The notes beneath the pieces are model-generated. The model did not search any database. It saw nothing but the letters and a program-made list of their open reading frames with translations, and was not told the origin of the DNA. A stretch of 64,000 bases of DNA from Rhizobium sp. 2MFCol3.1 (lineage in GTDB: Bacteria; Pseudomonadota; Alphaproteobacteria; Rhizobiales; Rhizobiaceae): assembly GCF_000377565.1 (NCBI RefSeq), contig NZ_KB898369.1, forward strand, positions 62,001-126,000, given 5' to 3'. The position numbers were made by a program, and so were the translations under genes. Shown in pieces: positions 43,866 to 55,100 of this stretch; positions within the stretch are counted from its first letter, which is position 1; the number at the start of each line of letters is the position of its first letter.

Positions 43866-45722
43866 TTAAGACGTCGATCGCTCCTCGCGCATCGCATCGC
43901 AGATCCTTAACAGCAGCGGTTGGCCGGTTAGATGATCCAAGTCGAGAGACAACTTTGGTTTCCAGTTCGGGTAACTGTTGCTCGTGCCGGGAATGTTCGT
44001 AGGACGCCTTTCGGCAGTCATGTCGGCTAACCGAACGGAAACGAGCGATGATGAAGTCTTGGCAATAAATTTGTGAGCACGCACGACCAAATCGTCCAAC
44101 TTGCTGTCGCTGGCGGTCGGTGGTGGCGGTTCAGCAGATGGATGTGTGCCAGCATCGTCGAGTGCATTCCAGAGATCCTCGCGTTCGTGACGCCTTTCTT
44201 CAAGGTGGGTCTTGGTCAAATCTGGGGGCACAATCCCATGTTGCAGTCGGGCCTTGATATCCGCGCCACGCCACCAGCCAGCCAACGTTTGATGATCATG
44301 AGTGGAAATGCACGCAATCGACAGCCGAGGATACGTATCCGCGGGCTTGAACCCGTGCTCGTCACGCTCGTAGGATAAAATGCGGTAGGACAAAACTTGA
44401 GCCGCGGCCAGATTTTCTTGCAAGCCGTCGGGAAGGATCCCCAGGTCCTCCCCGATGACGAGACACCGAAACTTTTTGGAGGTCTCGGACAAGATCTGCA
44501 ACAGTTCGTTCTGCGGATAGTCGACATAAGCCCCTTGATCCGGCGTGCATTCGACTGGAACGAGGAAAAGTCGTCGCAGAGCCGCTGCGTGATCGATCCT
44601 GATGGCCCCCGCATAACGCATGGCTGTGCAAAGCATGCGCCGGAAAGGTGCACGCTCTCCTGCCGCTATTGCCGCGGGATGAAGGGCTGCCAAGCGCCAG
44701 TCCTGTCCTTTTGTTGCGAACGGGTCAGGGGGGCTCCCTATAGTAGCATCGGCGATGTACGCTTCACGTTCGCTCCAGGTGGCTGACCCGTCGACCGCTT
44801 CGCCAACAGCTAGGTCAAGATATAGGCCAATCCGGAGGCCATGTTTGCGAGCAGCGTCTGCGGCACTGGTCAATTGCTGATGAGAAAGCCATTGCAGCCA
44901 CATATGAAAGTCGATCGTTTCTGCATGTTCTTTGGCAAACACGACAATCTCTGGGCAATCGGCGCGCTGGTATTCGAGTGGCCATGATTGCCAGCCCGTG
45001 CCTCTTCCCAGCGTGCCCATGTGCGACGACAAGGTTTCGAACAAAGCGTGCCGTCGAAGAACTTCACCTCCATCTTCAACGAAAGCGTTGAATTTCTTCC
45101 ATTCACTCGTCAATTTTCCCCTCAATGCTCGAAATTTCTTCCACAAATCAAGCAATGCCGTGATCTTCGTTTCGGTGACGCCTACATAGTCTACGAGGTC
45201 GGTTCGCCTCAACTCTCCCAATCGCGCATCTAGCTCTGGGTCGCTCTCAAAACCTGGGACCTTATCCACTGCTATATAAAGTGGGTTCAGCATTTGCCGG
45301 TTCGACGGTTCATAAGGGCTGCATCGATTTGGGTCGGCCAGAAACGGTGCATGCAGTGGATTAAGACCGACGAAGTCAGCGCCAAGGGAACCGGCTAGTG
45401 TGATCATTTGCACAAGATCTTCGAAGTCGCCTATGCCCCAGTTGCGCGCTGAACGAAGCTCGTAGAGCTGCAGGCTTATCCCCCAAAGACGGTTTCGTCT
45501 CAAGCAAGCAGGTAAAAAGGACTTGGGTGTAGGCTTGGCCATCGATTGCACGGGTGCCGTGTTTGACGCCGCTTCGCAGCCGCCGCGGTCAATATCCACC
45601 CCCAACGCTGCAAGAATTTTCCGCTTGGTAGCCTCAGTGATTGCCACCTCCGCGTTCTCGGGGTCTGGCCTTGTGAGGCCGATCCCGTGTGCGTCCGCAA
45701 GCCGGTCAAGTTTCGATCTCAT
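43866..45722 (-). CDS. malQ: 4-alpha-glucanotransferase (amylomaltase)
   Basis: GH77 disproportionating enzyme of 618 residues that transfers alpha-1,4-glucan segments and frees glucose from maltose. Signatures: LWGISLQLYELRSARNWGIG, PNRCSPYEPSNRQMLNPLYI, nucleophile Asp in AIRIDHAAALRRLF (about 376), acid/base Glu in VIGEDLGILP (about 423) and Asp in STHDHQTLAGWW (about 474). The start is the ATG before RSKLDRLADAHG; the 25 codons upstream do not match the family. It lies apart from, but on the same strand as, the glgE operon, and could recycle short glucans from it. Confidence 0.93.
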   Translation of the reverse strand: MRSKLDRLADAHGIGLTRPDPENAEVAITEATKRKILAALGVDIDRGGCEAASNTAPVQSMAKPTPKSFLPACLRRNRLWGISLQLYELRSARNWGIGDFEDLVQMITLAGSLGADFVGLNPLHAPFLADPNRCSPYEPSNRQMLNPLYIAVDKVPGFESDPELDARLGELRRTDLVDYVGVTETKITALLDLWKKFRALRGKLTSEWKKFNAFVEDGGEVLRRHALFETLSSHMGTLGRGTGWQSWPLEYQRADCPEIVVFAKEHAETIDFHMWLQWLSHQQLTSAADAARKHGLRIGLYLDLAVGEAVDGSATWSEREAYIADATIGSPPDPFATKGQDWRLAALHPAAIAAGERAPFRRMLCTAMRYAGAIRIDHAAALRRLFLVPVECTPDQGAYVDYPQNELLQILSETSKKFRCLVIGEDLGILPDGLQENLAAAQVLSYRILSYERDEHGFKPADTYPRLSIACISTHDHQTLAGWWRGADIKARLQHGIVPPDLTKTHLEERRHEREDLWNALDDAGTHPSAEPPPPTASDSKLDDLVVRAHKFIAKTSSSLVSVRLADMTAERRPTNIPGTSNSYPNWKPKLSLDLDHLTGQPLLLRICDAMREERSTS

Positions 45723-45841
45723 GGTTTTCTCTTTCTGCCAAATGTGTCGTCGCGCCTCAAATGGCAGCGAAAACCAATTACGGCCGCGACGCAGCAAGGC
45801 CGAAGGACATCGTTGCTACCGAACCGAGTTAAAAGACAACT

Positions 45842-46054
45842 TCACCCGACGGCGGCGCTGGAGATGCTCGTTGGAAATGTCTGCGTGCTGGGCAACGGTT
45901 GGCGCCTAGCTTTTGCGATTGCATCGAACGTTGAAGATATCTCACCTCTGATGCGCCCGAGTGCTGCGACCCTGAACTCCGCGGCAAGTGCCAACGCCGC
46001 GGCCCTATCGATCCGTGATATGGCTCCATCGAAAAGCGCTACGGACGGTGTCAT
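45842..46054 (-). CDS. small hypothetical protein, EcfG-promoter gene
   Basis: A 70-residue protein, helical and Ala-rich in the first 50 residues (ISRIDRAAALALAAEFRVAA), then a Ser/Thr/Pro tail. GGAGA lies 6 nt before the ATG, and an EcfG-type promoter lies 33 nt upstream, which makes it likely to be real. Family unknown. Confidence 0.55.
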   Translation of the reverse strand: MTPSVALFDGAISRIDRAAALALAAEFRVAALGRIRGEISSTFDAIAKARRQPLPSTQTFPTSISSAAVG

Positions 46055-46086
46055 TGGCAGTCTCCAACGGGTGAATGGTTGCTAAC

Positions 46087-46111
46087 AACCTCTAAAATAG
46101 ACTTGAGTTCC
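46087..46111 (-). promoter_or_regulatory. EcfG-type promoter (reverse strand)
   Basis: On the reverse strand GGAAC (46111-46107), 16 nt, GGTT (46090-46087). Confidence 0.6.
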
Positions 46112-46268
46112 AAAACGAAAGCCGCCGTGTACTTAGCGACACTCAACTGAGCGCGCCTGACGATCTAAGACGCCGGGCAAGCCGGTGACGCCACCAAGGT
46201 TTGCCGACATATGGGTAGCACTGGCGACTACGCCTTTGACCACGTTGAGCAAACGTTTTAGTCGTCAC

Positions 46269-46664
46269 TTATCCAGGCGCCGAGAGCCGATGCTGGGCGT
46301 CGGTTCTTCGGCCCTCTCCTTGATTGTTCGTGTGACGCACTGGCGTCAGGTACCCCCGATCCAGTAAATGGCGACCAACAACCACTTTCGAAGTTTCCTC
46401 GTAAACGGACATGAGCAAAGCCTGAAAGCCGCCGCCCGCCGCTTTAGCATGCACATCCAAAGTCCAAGGCTGCAGCATGGCGGCCAATGACTTCACTATT
46501 TGGGGCACGATTAGATTGGAAGCCTCACAACCATGACCTGAATACGAGGACGCACCTGTTGTAACGATGAGATCGCAGGATGCGACAGACGAAGCTGAAG
46601 CGAATGGCCCTGCGCGCAAGGAAATCACTGGACCGTCTACCTCGGCGCAAGCAGCAGTTATCAC
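46269..46664 (-). CDS. hypothetical protein coupled to glgB
   Basis: A 131-residue frame whose GTG start overlaps the glgB stop (GTGA). The translation is protein-like (CDLIVTTGASSYSGHG, IVPQIVKSLAAMLQPWTLDV, VYEETSKVVVGRHLLDRG) but matches no family I know. The overlap suggests coupled expression at the end of the glgE-treS-glgB operon. It may be spurious. Confidence 0.45.
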   Translation of the reverse strand: MITAACAEVDGPVISLRAGPFASASSVASCDLIVTTGASSYSGHGCEASNLIVPQIVKSLAAMLQPWTLDVHAKAAGGGFQALLMSVYEETSKVVVGRHLLDRGYLTPVRHTNNQGEGRRTDAQHRLSAPG

Positions 46665-48868
46665 TCTCTGATAAAGATAAGCGTTGATAACGGCGGTAAA
46701 TCGGTCTCGATTGAAGCTGCACGACCGTGAGCGGGAACGGGTTGGCCGGTGGCGTCCAGCGTATCCACTCCCGACCCACCGTAGACGCTATCGTCGGTGC
46801 TCAAAAGTCTGCGCCATAGGCCCTCGAACGGCACGCCTATCCTATAGGCGTGGCGAGGCACGGGGGTAAAGTTCGAAACAACCAGGCAAGCGGTGCTTCG
46901 CGTCTCATCATACCGGATCATAGCTACAACTGATTGCTCAGAATCGTCGACGACCGCCCACTCGAACCCATCTGAATGCAGATCACCGTGCTGAAGGCTC
47001 GGAAAATGCGAATACACTCGGTTGAGATCTCTGACTAATCTCTGGAGCCCTCGATGACGAGGATCGTCAAGCAAATCCCATTCGACCGAACCGTCATGGT
47101 TCCATTCGCTTCGCTGACCGATCTCGCAACCCATGAACAGCAGCTTTTTGCCTGGATGGCCCCACATGAAGGCGAAAAGGGCTCTTAAGTTTGCAAACTT
47201 TTGCCAGTCGTCACCGGGCATCTTCCCCAGCATCGAGCCCTTGCCGTGCACCACCTCGTCGTGTGAGAACGGTAGGACAAACCGCTCATCATAGGCGTAG
47301 ACCATCCCGAACACCATGGAGCCATGGTGATACTTCCGATAGACCGGGTCATCCGACATGTAATGAAGTGTGTCGTGCATCCACCCCATGTTCCACTTCA
47401 TGTCGAAACCCAATCCTCCATAAGCAGGCGAACCGGTTACTTTTGGAAAGGCTGTCGATTCTTCGGCAATCATCAACACGCCCGGATGGCGTTCATGGAC
47501 GATGCTGTTGAGGTGCTTGAAGAACTCAATCGCTTCCAGGTTCTCTCGACCGCCAAATCGGTTGGGAATCCACTCCCCTTCCGGACGGCTGTAGTCCCTG
47601 TACAGCATTGAGGCTACTGCATCGACCCGCAGACCGTCGACATGATACCGTTCCAGCCATTCGAGAGCGCTAGCAATCAGGAAGTTCTTAACCTCGGATC
47701 GCCCGAGATTATAGATCAGAGTATTCCAATCATGGTGATACCCTTCTCGTGGGTCCTCATGCTCGTACAGTGCGGTGCCGTCAAAGCGAGCCAAGCCCCA
47801 AACGTCACTTGGGAAATGGGCCGGAACCCAGTCTAGAATAACGCCTATATCGTTTTCGTGACAGCGGTTGACGAAATATCCGAAGTCCTCGGGAGTGCCG
47901 TACCTTCCGGTCGGCGCGAAAAGTCCCAAGGGCTGATATCCCCACGATCCGCCAAACGGGTACTCCATGATCGGCATCAACTCGATATGGGTAAAGCCCA
48001 TCTCTTTGACATATGGCACCAGTCGCTGCGAAAGCTCGAACCAATCAAGCGACCTTCCGCCGTCAGACATCTCCCGCAGCCACGATCCCGGATGAACCTC
48101 ATAGATGGACATTGGTCGGTCCATGACATCAGTCGTCGCGCGTTTTTCCATCCAGGAAGCATCTTGCCATCTGACGGGCTCAGGTGAGGCCACGACAGAA
48201 GCAGTCGATGGCGCAGCTTCGGCACTCCGTGCCACAGGGTCGGCTTTCTGAGCGAGTAGGTTGCCCTGACTATCGAGGATCTCAAACTTGTAACGATCCC
48301 CAACCGTCAGGTCCGGAATAAAAAGTTCCCAGACTCCGGCGTCACGCCTCAGTCGCATTGGATGTCGTCGACCATCCCAACTGTTGAAGTCTCCGACCAC
48401 AGAAACCCTACGCGCGTTAGGCGCCCAGACTGCGAAACGAACGCCTGTGACCCCCTCAACGACAAGCGGGTTGGCGCCGAGTGCAGACGAAAGGCGGTAA
48501 TGAGTTCCTTGTGATATCAGATGCAGATCGAGGTCACCCAACAGCGGAGCAAAGCGGTATGGGTCGTCCGTCTCTTGGGGGCCGTTAGGCCAAAGGACCC
48601 TTAGTCTGTATGGCGCCTCTCCCAACAGAGCCGCCTCAAACATTCCCTGCGCGTGAGCAAGCGAGGACACCCCCAAAACCGATCCATCTCCACGGTCGAT
48701 CACTTCAACCCCGATCGCTCCAGGCGCAAAGGTACGGATTTTTACCCTGCCATCTGATGCCAAGTGGGGACCGAGAACTGCGAAAGGGTCCCCGTGCGCG
48801 CCCTTTACGATTGCAGCAAGTTCGCTTGGATCGAGATCCGATGTTACTTCCACCAACGGCTCCATCAT
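46661..48868 (-). CDS. glgB: 1,4-alpha-glucan branching enzyme
   Basis: GH13/CBM48 enzyme of 735 residues that makes alpha-1,6 branches. An N-terminal module (about 30-110, GAHGDPFAVLGPH) and CBM48 (about 125-215, VRFAVWAPNARRVSVVGDFN) precede the barrel: GYQPLGLFAPTGRYGTPEDF, nucleophile Asp in GLRVDAVASMLYRDY (about 415), acid/base Glu in LMIAEESTAFP (about 467) and the third Asp in FSHDEVVHGKGSM. The start is the ATG overlapping the treS stop (ATGA). As the last step of the GlgE pathway it branches the linear glucan made from maltose-1-phosphate. Confidence 0.96.
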   Translation of the reverse strand: MMEPLVEVTSDLDPSELAAIVKGAHGDPFAVLGPHLASDGRVKIRTFAPGAIGVEVIDRGDGSVLGVSSLAHAQGMFEAALLGEAPYRLRVLWPNGPQETDDPYRFAPLLGDLDLHLISQGTHYRLSSALGANPLVVEGVTGVRFAVWAPNARRVSVVGDFNSWDGRRHPMRLRRDAGVWELFIPDLTVGDRYKFEILDSQGNLLAQKADPVARSAEAAPSTASVVASPEPVRWQDASWMEKRATTDVMDRPMSIYEVHPGSWLREMSDGGRSLDWFELSQRLVPYVKEMGFTHIELMPIMEYPFGGSWGYQPLGLFAPTGRYGTPEDFGYFVNRCHENDIGVILDWVPAHFPSDVWGLARFDGTALYEHEDPREGYHHDWNTLIYNLGRSEVKNFLIASALEWLERYHVDGLRVDAVASMLYRDYSRPEGEWIPNRFGGRENLEAIEFFKHLNSIVHERHPGVLMIAEESTAFPKVTGSPAYGGLGFDMKWNMGWMHDTLHYMSDDPVYRKYHHGSMVFGMVYAYDERFVLPFSHDEVVHGKGSMLGKMPGDDWQKFANLRALFAFMWGHPGKKLLFMGCEIGQRSEWNHDGSVEWDLLDDPRHRGLQRLVRDLNRVYSHFPSLQHGDLHSDGFEWAVVDDSEQSVVAMIRYDETRSTACLVVSNFTPVPRHAYRIGVPFEGLWRRLLSTDDSVYGGSGVDTLDATGQPVPAHGRAASIETDLPPLSTLIFIRE

Positions 48869-51800
48869 GCGCGACCTTCCTGCAAACGTGAAACGATTTT
48901 CGAAAATCCGAAAAGCGGAATTGGCAGCCATTTGGGCCTATTTCGCGCTTCGTAGGCGATTTCATAAGCCGCCTTTTCTAAGAGGAAAATGTCGATAAGT
49001 TCGCTGACGGTTTCCGGATCGCTTGGCAGGTCGCGTGAGTCCGAAAGCGCCTTGGTATAGTTTTCGAGAAACGACTTCTCAGCGGCGCTGCCGAACCGGC
49101 GGATGACCAGCCGCCGACGCTCGTCTTGATGATCTGACACGGCGTCGTTCTCAAGGCTTGCTGTCGCTACGAGGTAGTCAAGCGAGCGAAGCAAGCCTGC
49201 CGCGTCTCTCAGCGGAGACGTCTTGGCACGACGCTCCGCAAGATTTCGTGCGGGTTCGCCTTCGAAGTCGATAATGACAGCGTCGCCTTCCGATACCAAG
49301 ATCTGGCCGAGGTGAAAATCACCATGTGCACGTGTCAGCAACGTCCCCGCAGATTTTTCGGAACACTGGGCAGCAAGCTCGTGTATCTGGTCCTTCTGGG
49401 CAAGCAAGCTACGAACGCCTTCGTCGACCGCGTCATCACCCGTGTCGTTCAGTTCCTCTAATTTTGAAAAGGCATACACGATCTCGCCGGTCACCGCCTT
49501 TTTGATCGCGGCGACGTCAGCCGGCTCGGCATGCCGTGGGGCGAAGGATTGATCATCAGTCGGCTTGGCCAGGAGGACATGCAGCTCTCCGAGGCGTTGG
49601 CCGACCATGGCAACGAAATTTAAGAGAGGGTCTAGTTGGTCGTCGGCTAGCTCAAGGTCGGCTTCCGTCGTTACAATTTCGTCTGCGACGCGCCGCAGAT
49701 TGGCCAGCATCCAGTTCCACGCGTCACCTTGATTGCGGACAGCTCCTTGAACGACGATGAGGGTCGAGCGGCGACCTTCGCCATCGGTGCGCGCTATTTC
49801 GCCGAGCAGGGGCGCAGTATGCTCATATCCTTGTTCGGTGAGAAAGCGCGTCATCTCAACTTCGGGGTGGATACCCTCGAACACGTGCCTGATAAGCTTG
49901 ATCATCGCGACGTCGCCGATAATGAGCGAACTGTTGGACTGTTCGGCCGAGAGCCACCTGATTTCCATTTGGTCGGTGATATCAAGGCGGTCCAGATGGT
50001 CGGTGCCAATATATTCGATCGTGCCGGAGCGACCGGTAATCATCGACCGGTTTTTCAGGCCCTCAACGATCCCCCGTCCCATCGAATCCACAGTAAAGCC
50101 GTCCGTTAGGAACCCGACCCGCCGCCCCTGTCTGATTCTTGCCAAGGCAAGCTGCTGGCCAAGGATATTGGTCGTGGTGTCGTCCCATTCGACGGCAAGC
50201 GGGAGCTGATAGCTCTCGACGTGGTCAGGTAGGGTCGCTTCAAGCTCGCCTAACACCACGCCGTCGGCAAAGGGGATCGGGGTGGCTGAAATCAGTCTTG
50301 CCGATTGAAGTGCTTGGTCCTTGGCACCGAACCAGCGCCGCCTTGACAGATATGCTGGTAGGATATCGCCACTCAACACCCGCTCGTGCTGGGGTTCATC
50401 CACGAGCTCCATCAGGCTGCGGCGAATAACAACTGTGTGAAAATCTGGAAGTTGCTCGGGCGGAGCTGTGCGCCACGCTGGACCGTCCGATTGATCGGTG
50501 AGCTGGAACCAGAAAAACCCGTATGGCGGCAATGTAAGAAGGTAGGTGAGCTGTCCGATCGGCGGAAAAGGTGACATTCCCGTTAGCTCGACTGGGACCC
50601 GCCCCTCATAGGCTGAAAGGTCGAGTTCGACGGCTTGCGGTACTCTTGATAGATTAGCGACGCATAAGATGACCTCCCCTTCGTGCTCACGAAGGTAAGC
50701 AAGGATGCGTCGGTTCTCAGGCGTGAGAAAGCGTAGCGATCCTCTGCCGAAGGCCGGGTGGCGGCCGCGCAGCGCTAGCATGCGGCGGGTCCAGTTCAAC
50801 AATGAGTGGGCGTCAGAGGTCTGGGATTCGACGTTGAGAGCCTCATAGCCGTATTGAGCGTCCGATACAGGCGGTAAGACGAGCCGCGCAGGATTGGCTT
50901 TCGAAAAGCCGCCGTTGCGGTCGGGAGACCACTGCATCGGTGTGCGAACGCCGTCGCGATCGCCGAGATAGATGTTGTCACCCATTCCGATCTCGTCACC
51001 ATAGTAAAGAACGGGCGTGCCGGGCATCGACAGCAAAAGCGCGTTCATTAGCTCAATCCGTCTGCGGTCACGCTCCATCAGCGGTGCGAGGCGGCGACGG
51101 ATGCCCAGATTGATACGTGCCCTCTTGTCAGACGCATAGGTATCCCAGAGATAGTCGCGTTCTGCATCCGTCACCATCTCGAGCGTGAGCTCATCGTGAT
51201 TTCTAAGGAATATCGCCCACTGGCAAGTGTCAGGAATATCTGGCGTCTGCCGCATGATGTCGGTAATCGGGAAGCGGTCTTCCTTAGCGATAGCCATATA
51301 CATCCGGGGCATAAGTGGGAAATGGAACGCCATGTGGCACTCGTCTCCCTCCCCAAAATATTCACGGGTGTCTTCAGGCCACTGGTTGGCTTCGGCGAGC
51401 AACATGACCCCTGGGTGGGTTTCATCGAGCGCCGCTCGAATACGCTTCAAGATCGCGTGTGTTTCCGGCAGATTCTCATTGATCGTTCCCTCCCTTTCGA
51501 CGAGGTAAGGGATCGCATCCAAACGAAAGCCATCAATACCCGTCTCAAGCCAGAAGCGCATTACAGACAGGAGCTCCTTCATGACGAGCGGATTGTCGAA
51601 ATTCAGGTCAGGCTGATGCGAATAGAAACGGTGCCAATAGTACGCCCCGGCCGTCTGGTCCCACGTCCAGTTGGACTTTTCGGTGTCTATGAAAATGATG
51701 CGGGTCTCGGGAAACTTTTGGTCCGTGTCCGACCAAACATAGAAATTGCGCTCCGGACTATCCGCAGGGGCGAGCCTTGCTCTTTGAAACCATGGATGCT

Positions 51801-52161
51801 GGTCGGAGGTGTGATTAATCACCAGCTCCATTATCACGCGAATGTTGCGATCATGGGCCGCGGCAACGAACTTACGGAAGTCGTCGATCGTCCCATAATC
51901 GGGACTTACGCTGCCGTAATCTGCAATGTCATACCCGTCGTCGCGCCTGGGTGAGGGAAAGAAAGGCAGAAGCCATATCGCCGTCACGCCCAGCGCTGCG
52001 ATATGATCGAGCTTCTCGAAGAGACCTTCGAAGTCCCCTATCCCGTCGCCATTGGCGTCGTAAAAGGACTTTATATGCAATTGATAGATGATAGCGTCCT
52101 TGTACCACAAGGTGTCGCTGGCGGTCTTCGTGGCGCTTTCGCCCATTGACACGTCGTCCAT
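48865..52161 (-). CDS. treS: trehalose synthase / maltokinase fusion
   Basis: Bifunctional protein of 1098 residues. The N-terminal GH13 part (about 18-560) interconverts trehalose and maltose: DGIGDFEGLFEKLDHIAALG, nucleophile Asp in GFRLDAIPYL (about 214), Glu in LLAEANQWPED and Asp in FLRNHDELTLE. The C-terminal part (about 620-1098) is a maltokinase of the aminoglycoside-phosphotransferase fold with the catalytic loop THGDFHLGQ-like RAHGDFHLGQIL (about 948) and Mg-binding IDFEGEP. It turns maltose into maltose-1-phosphate for GlgE. The ATG follows the glgE stop after 1 nt, with AGGAG inside the glgE end. Confidence 0.96.
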   Translation of the reverse strand: MDDVSMGESATKTASDTLWYKDAIIYQLHIKSFYDANGDGIGDFEGLFEKLDHIAALGVTAIWLLPFFPSPRRDDGYDIADYGSVSPDYGTIDDFRKFVAAAHDRNIRVIMELVINHTSDQHPWFQRARLAPADSPERNFYVWSDTDQKFPETRIIFIDTEKSNWTWDQTAGAYYWHRFYSHQPDLNFDNPLVMKELLSVMRFWLETGIDGFRLDAIPYLVEREGTINENLPETHAILKRIRAALDETHPGVMLLAEANQWPEDTREYFGEGDECHMAFHFPLMPRMYMAIAKEDRFPITDIMRQTPDIPDTCQWAIFLRNHDELTLEMVTDAERDYLWDTYASDKRARINLGIRRRLAPLMERDRRRIELMNALLLSMPGTPVLYYGDEIGMGDNIYLGDRDGVRTPMQWSPDRNGGFSKANPARLVLPPVSDAQYGYEALNVESQTSDAHSLLNWTRRMLALRGRHPAFGRGSLRFLTPENRRILAYLREHEGEVILCVANLSRVPQAVELDLSAYEGRVPVELTGMSPFPPIGQLTYLLTLPPYGFFWFQLTDQSDGPAWRTAPPEQLPDFHTVVIRRSLMELVDEPQHERVLSGDILPAYLSRRRWFGAKDQALQSARLISATPIPFADGVVLGELEATLPDHVESYQLPLAVEWDDTTTNILGQQLALARIRQGRRVGFLTDGFTVDSMGRGIVEGLKNRSMITGRSGTIEYIGTDHLDRLDITDQMEIRWLSAEQSNSSLIIGDVAMIKLIRHVFEGIHPEVEMTRFLTEQGYEHTAPLLGEIARTDGEGRRSTLIVVQGAVRNQGDAWNWMLANLRRVADEIVTTEADLELADDQLDPLLNFVAMVGQRLGELHVLLAKPTDDQSFAPRHAEPADVAAIKKAVTGEIVYAFSKLEELNDTGDDAVDEGVRSLLAQKDQIHELAAQCSEKSAGTLLTRAHGDFHLGQILVSEGDAVIIDFEGEPARNLAERRAKTSPLRDAAGLLRSLDYLVATASLENDAVSDHQDERRRLVIRRFGSAAEKSFLENYTKALSDSRDLPSDPETVSELIDIFLLEKAAYEIAYEARNRPKWLPIPLFGFSKIVSRLQEGRA

Positions 52162-52162
52162 A

Positions 52163-55100
52163 TCAAATTTCTCCTGTCCTGACGCGCCAGATGGCGAATG
52201 GCAAATATGATGGATCGAGCCTCAGCGTCTGCCACTTCCCCGTAAGCGAGAACCGGCTGCCGCTGACCAAGTCGTCCACCTCGATCGTTCCGCCGTCGTC
52301 CTGACCGGACTTCCATAAGGGGATTTCGACAGTGCTTTCTTCTACCGCGTGTGGATTGAGGCAGATTGCGATGAGCAGAACGTTATGGCGGCCGGGCGCC
52401 GCCTTTTCGAAGAACATCACATTCGGATTTGATGAGTTGAGAAGAGTGAGGCCAAGATGAGAATGAAGAGCAGGATTCTCCCGGCGGATCCGGTTCAACG
52501 TCGTTATTTCTGATTTAATGTTGCCGGGGCGGTCATAGTCCCACGCGCGGATCTCATACTTCTCGCTGTCAGCGTATTCCTTGCGTTTGGCGTCTGGGCG
52601 CCCCTCGCAAAGCTCAAATCCGTTGTAAACGCCCCAAAGCCCCGAAAGGGTAGCAGCGAGGCTGGCCCGAATGACAAACGCTGGCCGAGGCGCGTTTTGG
52701 AGAAAGTCTGGGTTGATGTCGTGCGTATTGACGAAGAAATGAGGCCGAAAGAATTCCTTAGCCTCGGTCTGGGTGATCTCGCTCATGTACTGTTCGAGCT
52801 CCCACCTGGTGTTGCGCCATGTGAAATACGTGTACGACTGAGAAAAGCCCACCTTAGCTAGCCGATACATCACTTTCGGTCTGGTGAACGCTTCGGATAG
52901 AAACACGACCTCAGGATGTCGCGCGCGGATGTCTCCGATCAGCCATTCCCAGAAGGGGAACGGCTTGGTATGCGGATTGTCGACGCGAAAAAGCTTAACG
53001 CCCTCGTTGACCCAAAGCTGAACGATATCTCGCAACTCTTCCCAAAGCGCAGGTACTGCGTCTTGCGCGTAGAAGTCGACGTTGACGATGTCCTCGTATT
53101 TTTTCGGCGGGTTTTCGGCAAAGCGGATCGTCCCGTTTGGCCGCCATTCGAACCAGCCGGGATGCTCTATCAGCCAAGGGTGGTCCGGAGATGCTTGAAT
53201 TGCAAGATCCAACGCCAGTTCCAGACCCTCCTTTCTTGTCGCCGCGATCAACCGCCGAAAGGATTCAAACCCGCCAAGTTGAGGATGGATGGCATCATGG
53301 CCGCCATCGGACGAGCCGATCGCGTAAGGGCTTCCCGGGTCATTGGGCGTGGACGTAAGGCTGTTGTTTCGACCTTTCCTGTTGGTGCTACCGATTGGAT
53401 GGATCGGAGGAAAATAAAGGACGTCGAATCCCATCTCTCGAATTGCCGGCAAACGACCGATGACGTCGTCGAAAGTCCCGTGCCGTTCCACCTCTCCGCT
53501 CTGCGATCGCGGAAACACCTGGTACCAGCTAGCAAATGATGCCTCGACGCGCTCAGCATCGACGAAATAGGGCGGTGATCGAACTCGAAAGGGTCGCTGA
53601 TCTGCGTCAGACATCAGATCCGACACATGAGAGGATAACAGCAGTCTCGTCTTCGCCGTCGGGTCAGCTTTCGCCAGACTGTCTGCAATCTCGATAAGCT
53701 TGGCGTGTAGTGTGGCGTTTGCCTCACCCGCCGTTGAAGCGACAGCCTTGCCGACCAGCGCCTCTCCCTCGATCAGTTCCAACGTTAGATCGAGGCCTGC
53801 TTCAGCTTTCTTGGAAAGCTCGTACCGGTAGATGGCGAACGGATTTTTCCAGGCCTCAACGCAAAATTCAAACCGGCCGAGCCGATCGGGACGAAATGCT
53901 CCAACCCAGCGATCGTTATTATCGAGTTGCAGCGGCGATTCGTGCCAAACATCATCGCCTACACCGCGGTGCAGCAGGGACGCTGCAAGGTGATCGTGGC
54001 CGTCGGAAAAAATGTCGGCTTGGACGCAGACCAGATCGCCCACGACCCGCTTTACCGGAAAACGTCCCCCGTCGACTTGAGGCTCGATGTTTTCTATCGC
54101 GATCCGCTGCGATTGCGCGGTGGCCTTTTCCGGTGAGGTCAAGATCTCAAGGGCGATCGCGGGACGCGCAGCCGCAGGCAGCTTCCCCACCTCGCCAGGC
54201 AAAAGGCGGCCAAGTGTAGCTTTTAGATCAGGAAAAAATGGCGGCGCCGCCGTCGATATGATGTCCTGTGGGTACGGCGAAGGATTGCGAAGATCTCTGT
54301 TAATCGCGAGGAACGTGACCTCGCTTGCGATACGCAGATCGGGAGCGTCCGAGAAGGTGATGACGCTGACCCGGTCGGAGGTCTGACAGTCATACGGCGA
54401 GACGGTTTTGCGCGATGCCATCCCGCCGTTGACCTCTCGGACCGCTGCAGAAATATCGAACTCACCGCTTGAGGCCATCATACGCAAGTCTTGGCCCGAA
54501 CCCCTCGTGGAATCTTGCGGTAAGACGGCCCCGTATTCAAACCCCATAGGGATCAGGATACCATCGCCAAGTTCCGCGGAGAGCCTGAGCGAGCGAAGGC
54601 ATTTCCGCTGGCGTATCTCACGGCTCTCAGTCCCATGTGCGAGCCGTCTTGCAAACGGCGCTTCCGGAAAAGCGACTTGCTGACCCAACTGTCTTTGCAA
54701 GCGGTGTTCTTCAAGAAGCCAACCATCGCGCATGTTCCACCAAGCAAGTGAGGAAAACGTTCCGTCGAAGCCGAGGCCTTGTAACTTTTTGCGAAAGGCG
54801 AAATCGGTGCCAGGCGTATAAACCAGCCGCAACGGCTGGTTTCTGGCTGCTATCGGACTAGCAACGAGCTTCAGATCTGCCTCGCTCAACTCGTCAAGAC
54901 CCAAGTAACGAAACCCAGAGATGCCGGCTGCAGACAACCGCGAAACGACGCCTAGAAGGCGGTCTAAATCGCCACTTTGACCACTATGTCGCCAAGGAGC
55001 GGATGGTGAGCGTCTGGGATCGAGCGAGCCGGAGCAATCGCCCCCGGCTGATCCCTCACCGGAAAATGCGACATCCATCATAAGAGAGATGCCCCGCAAG

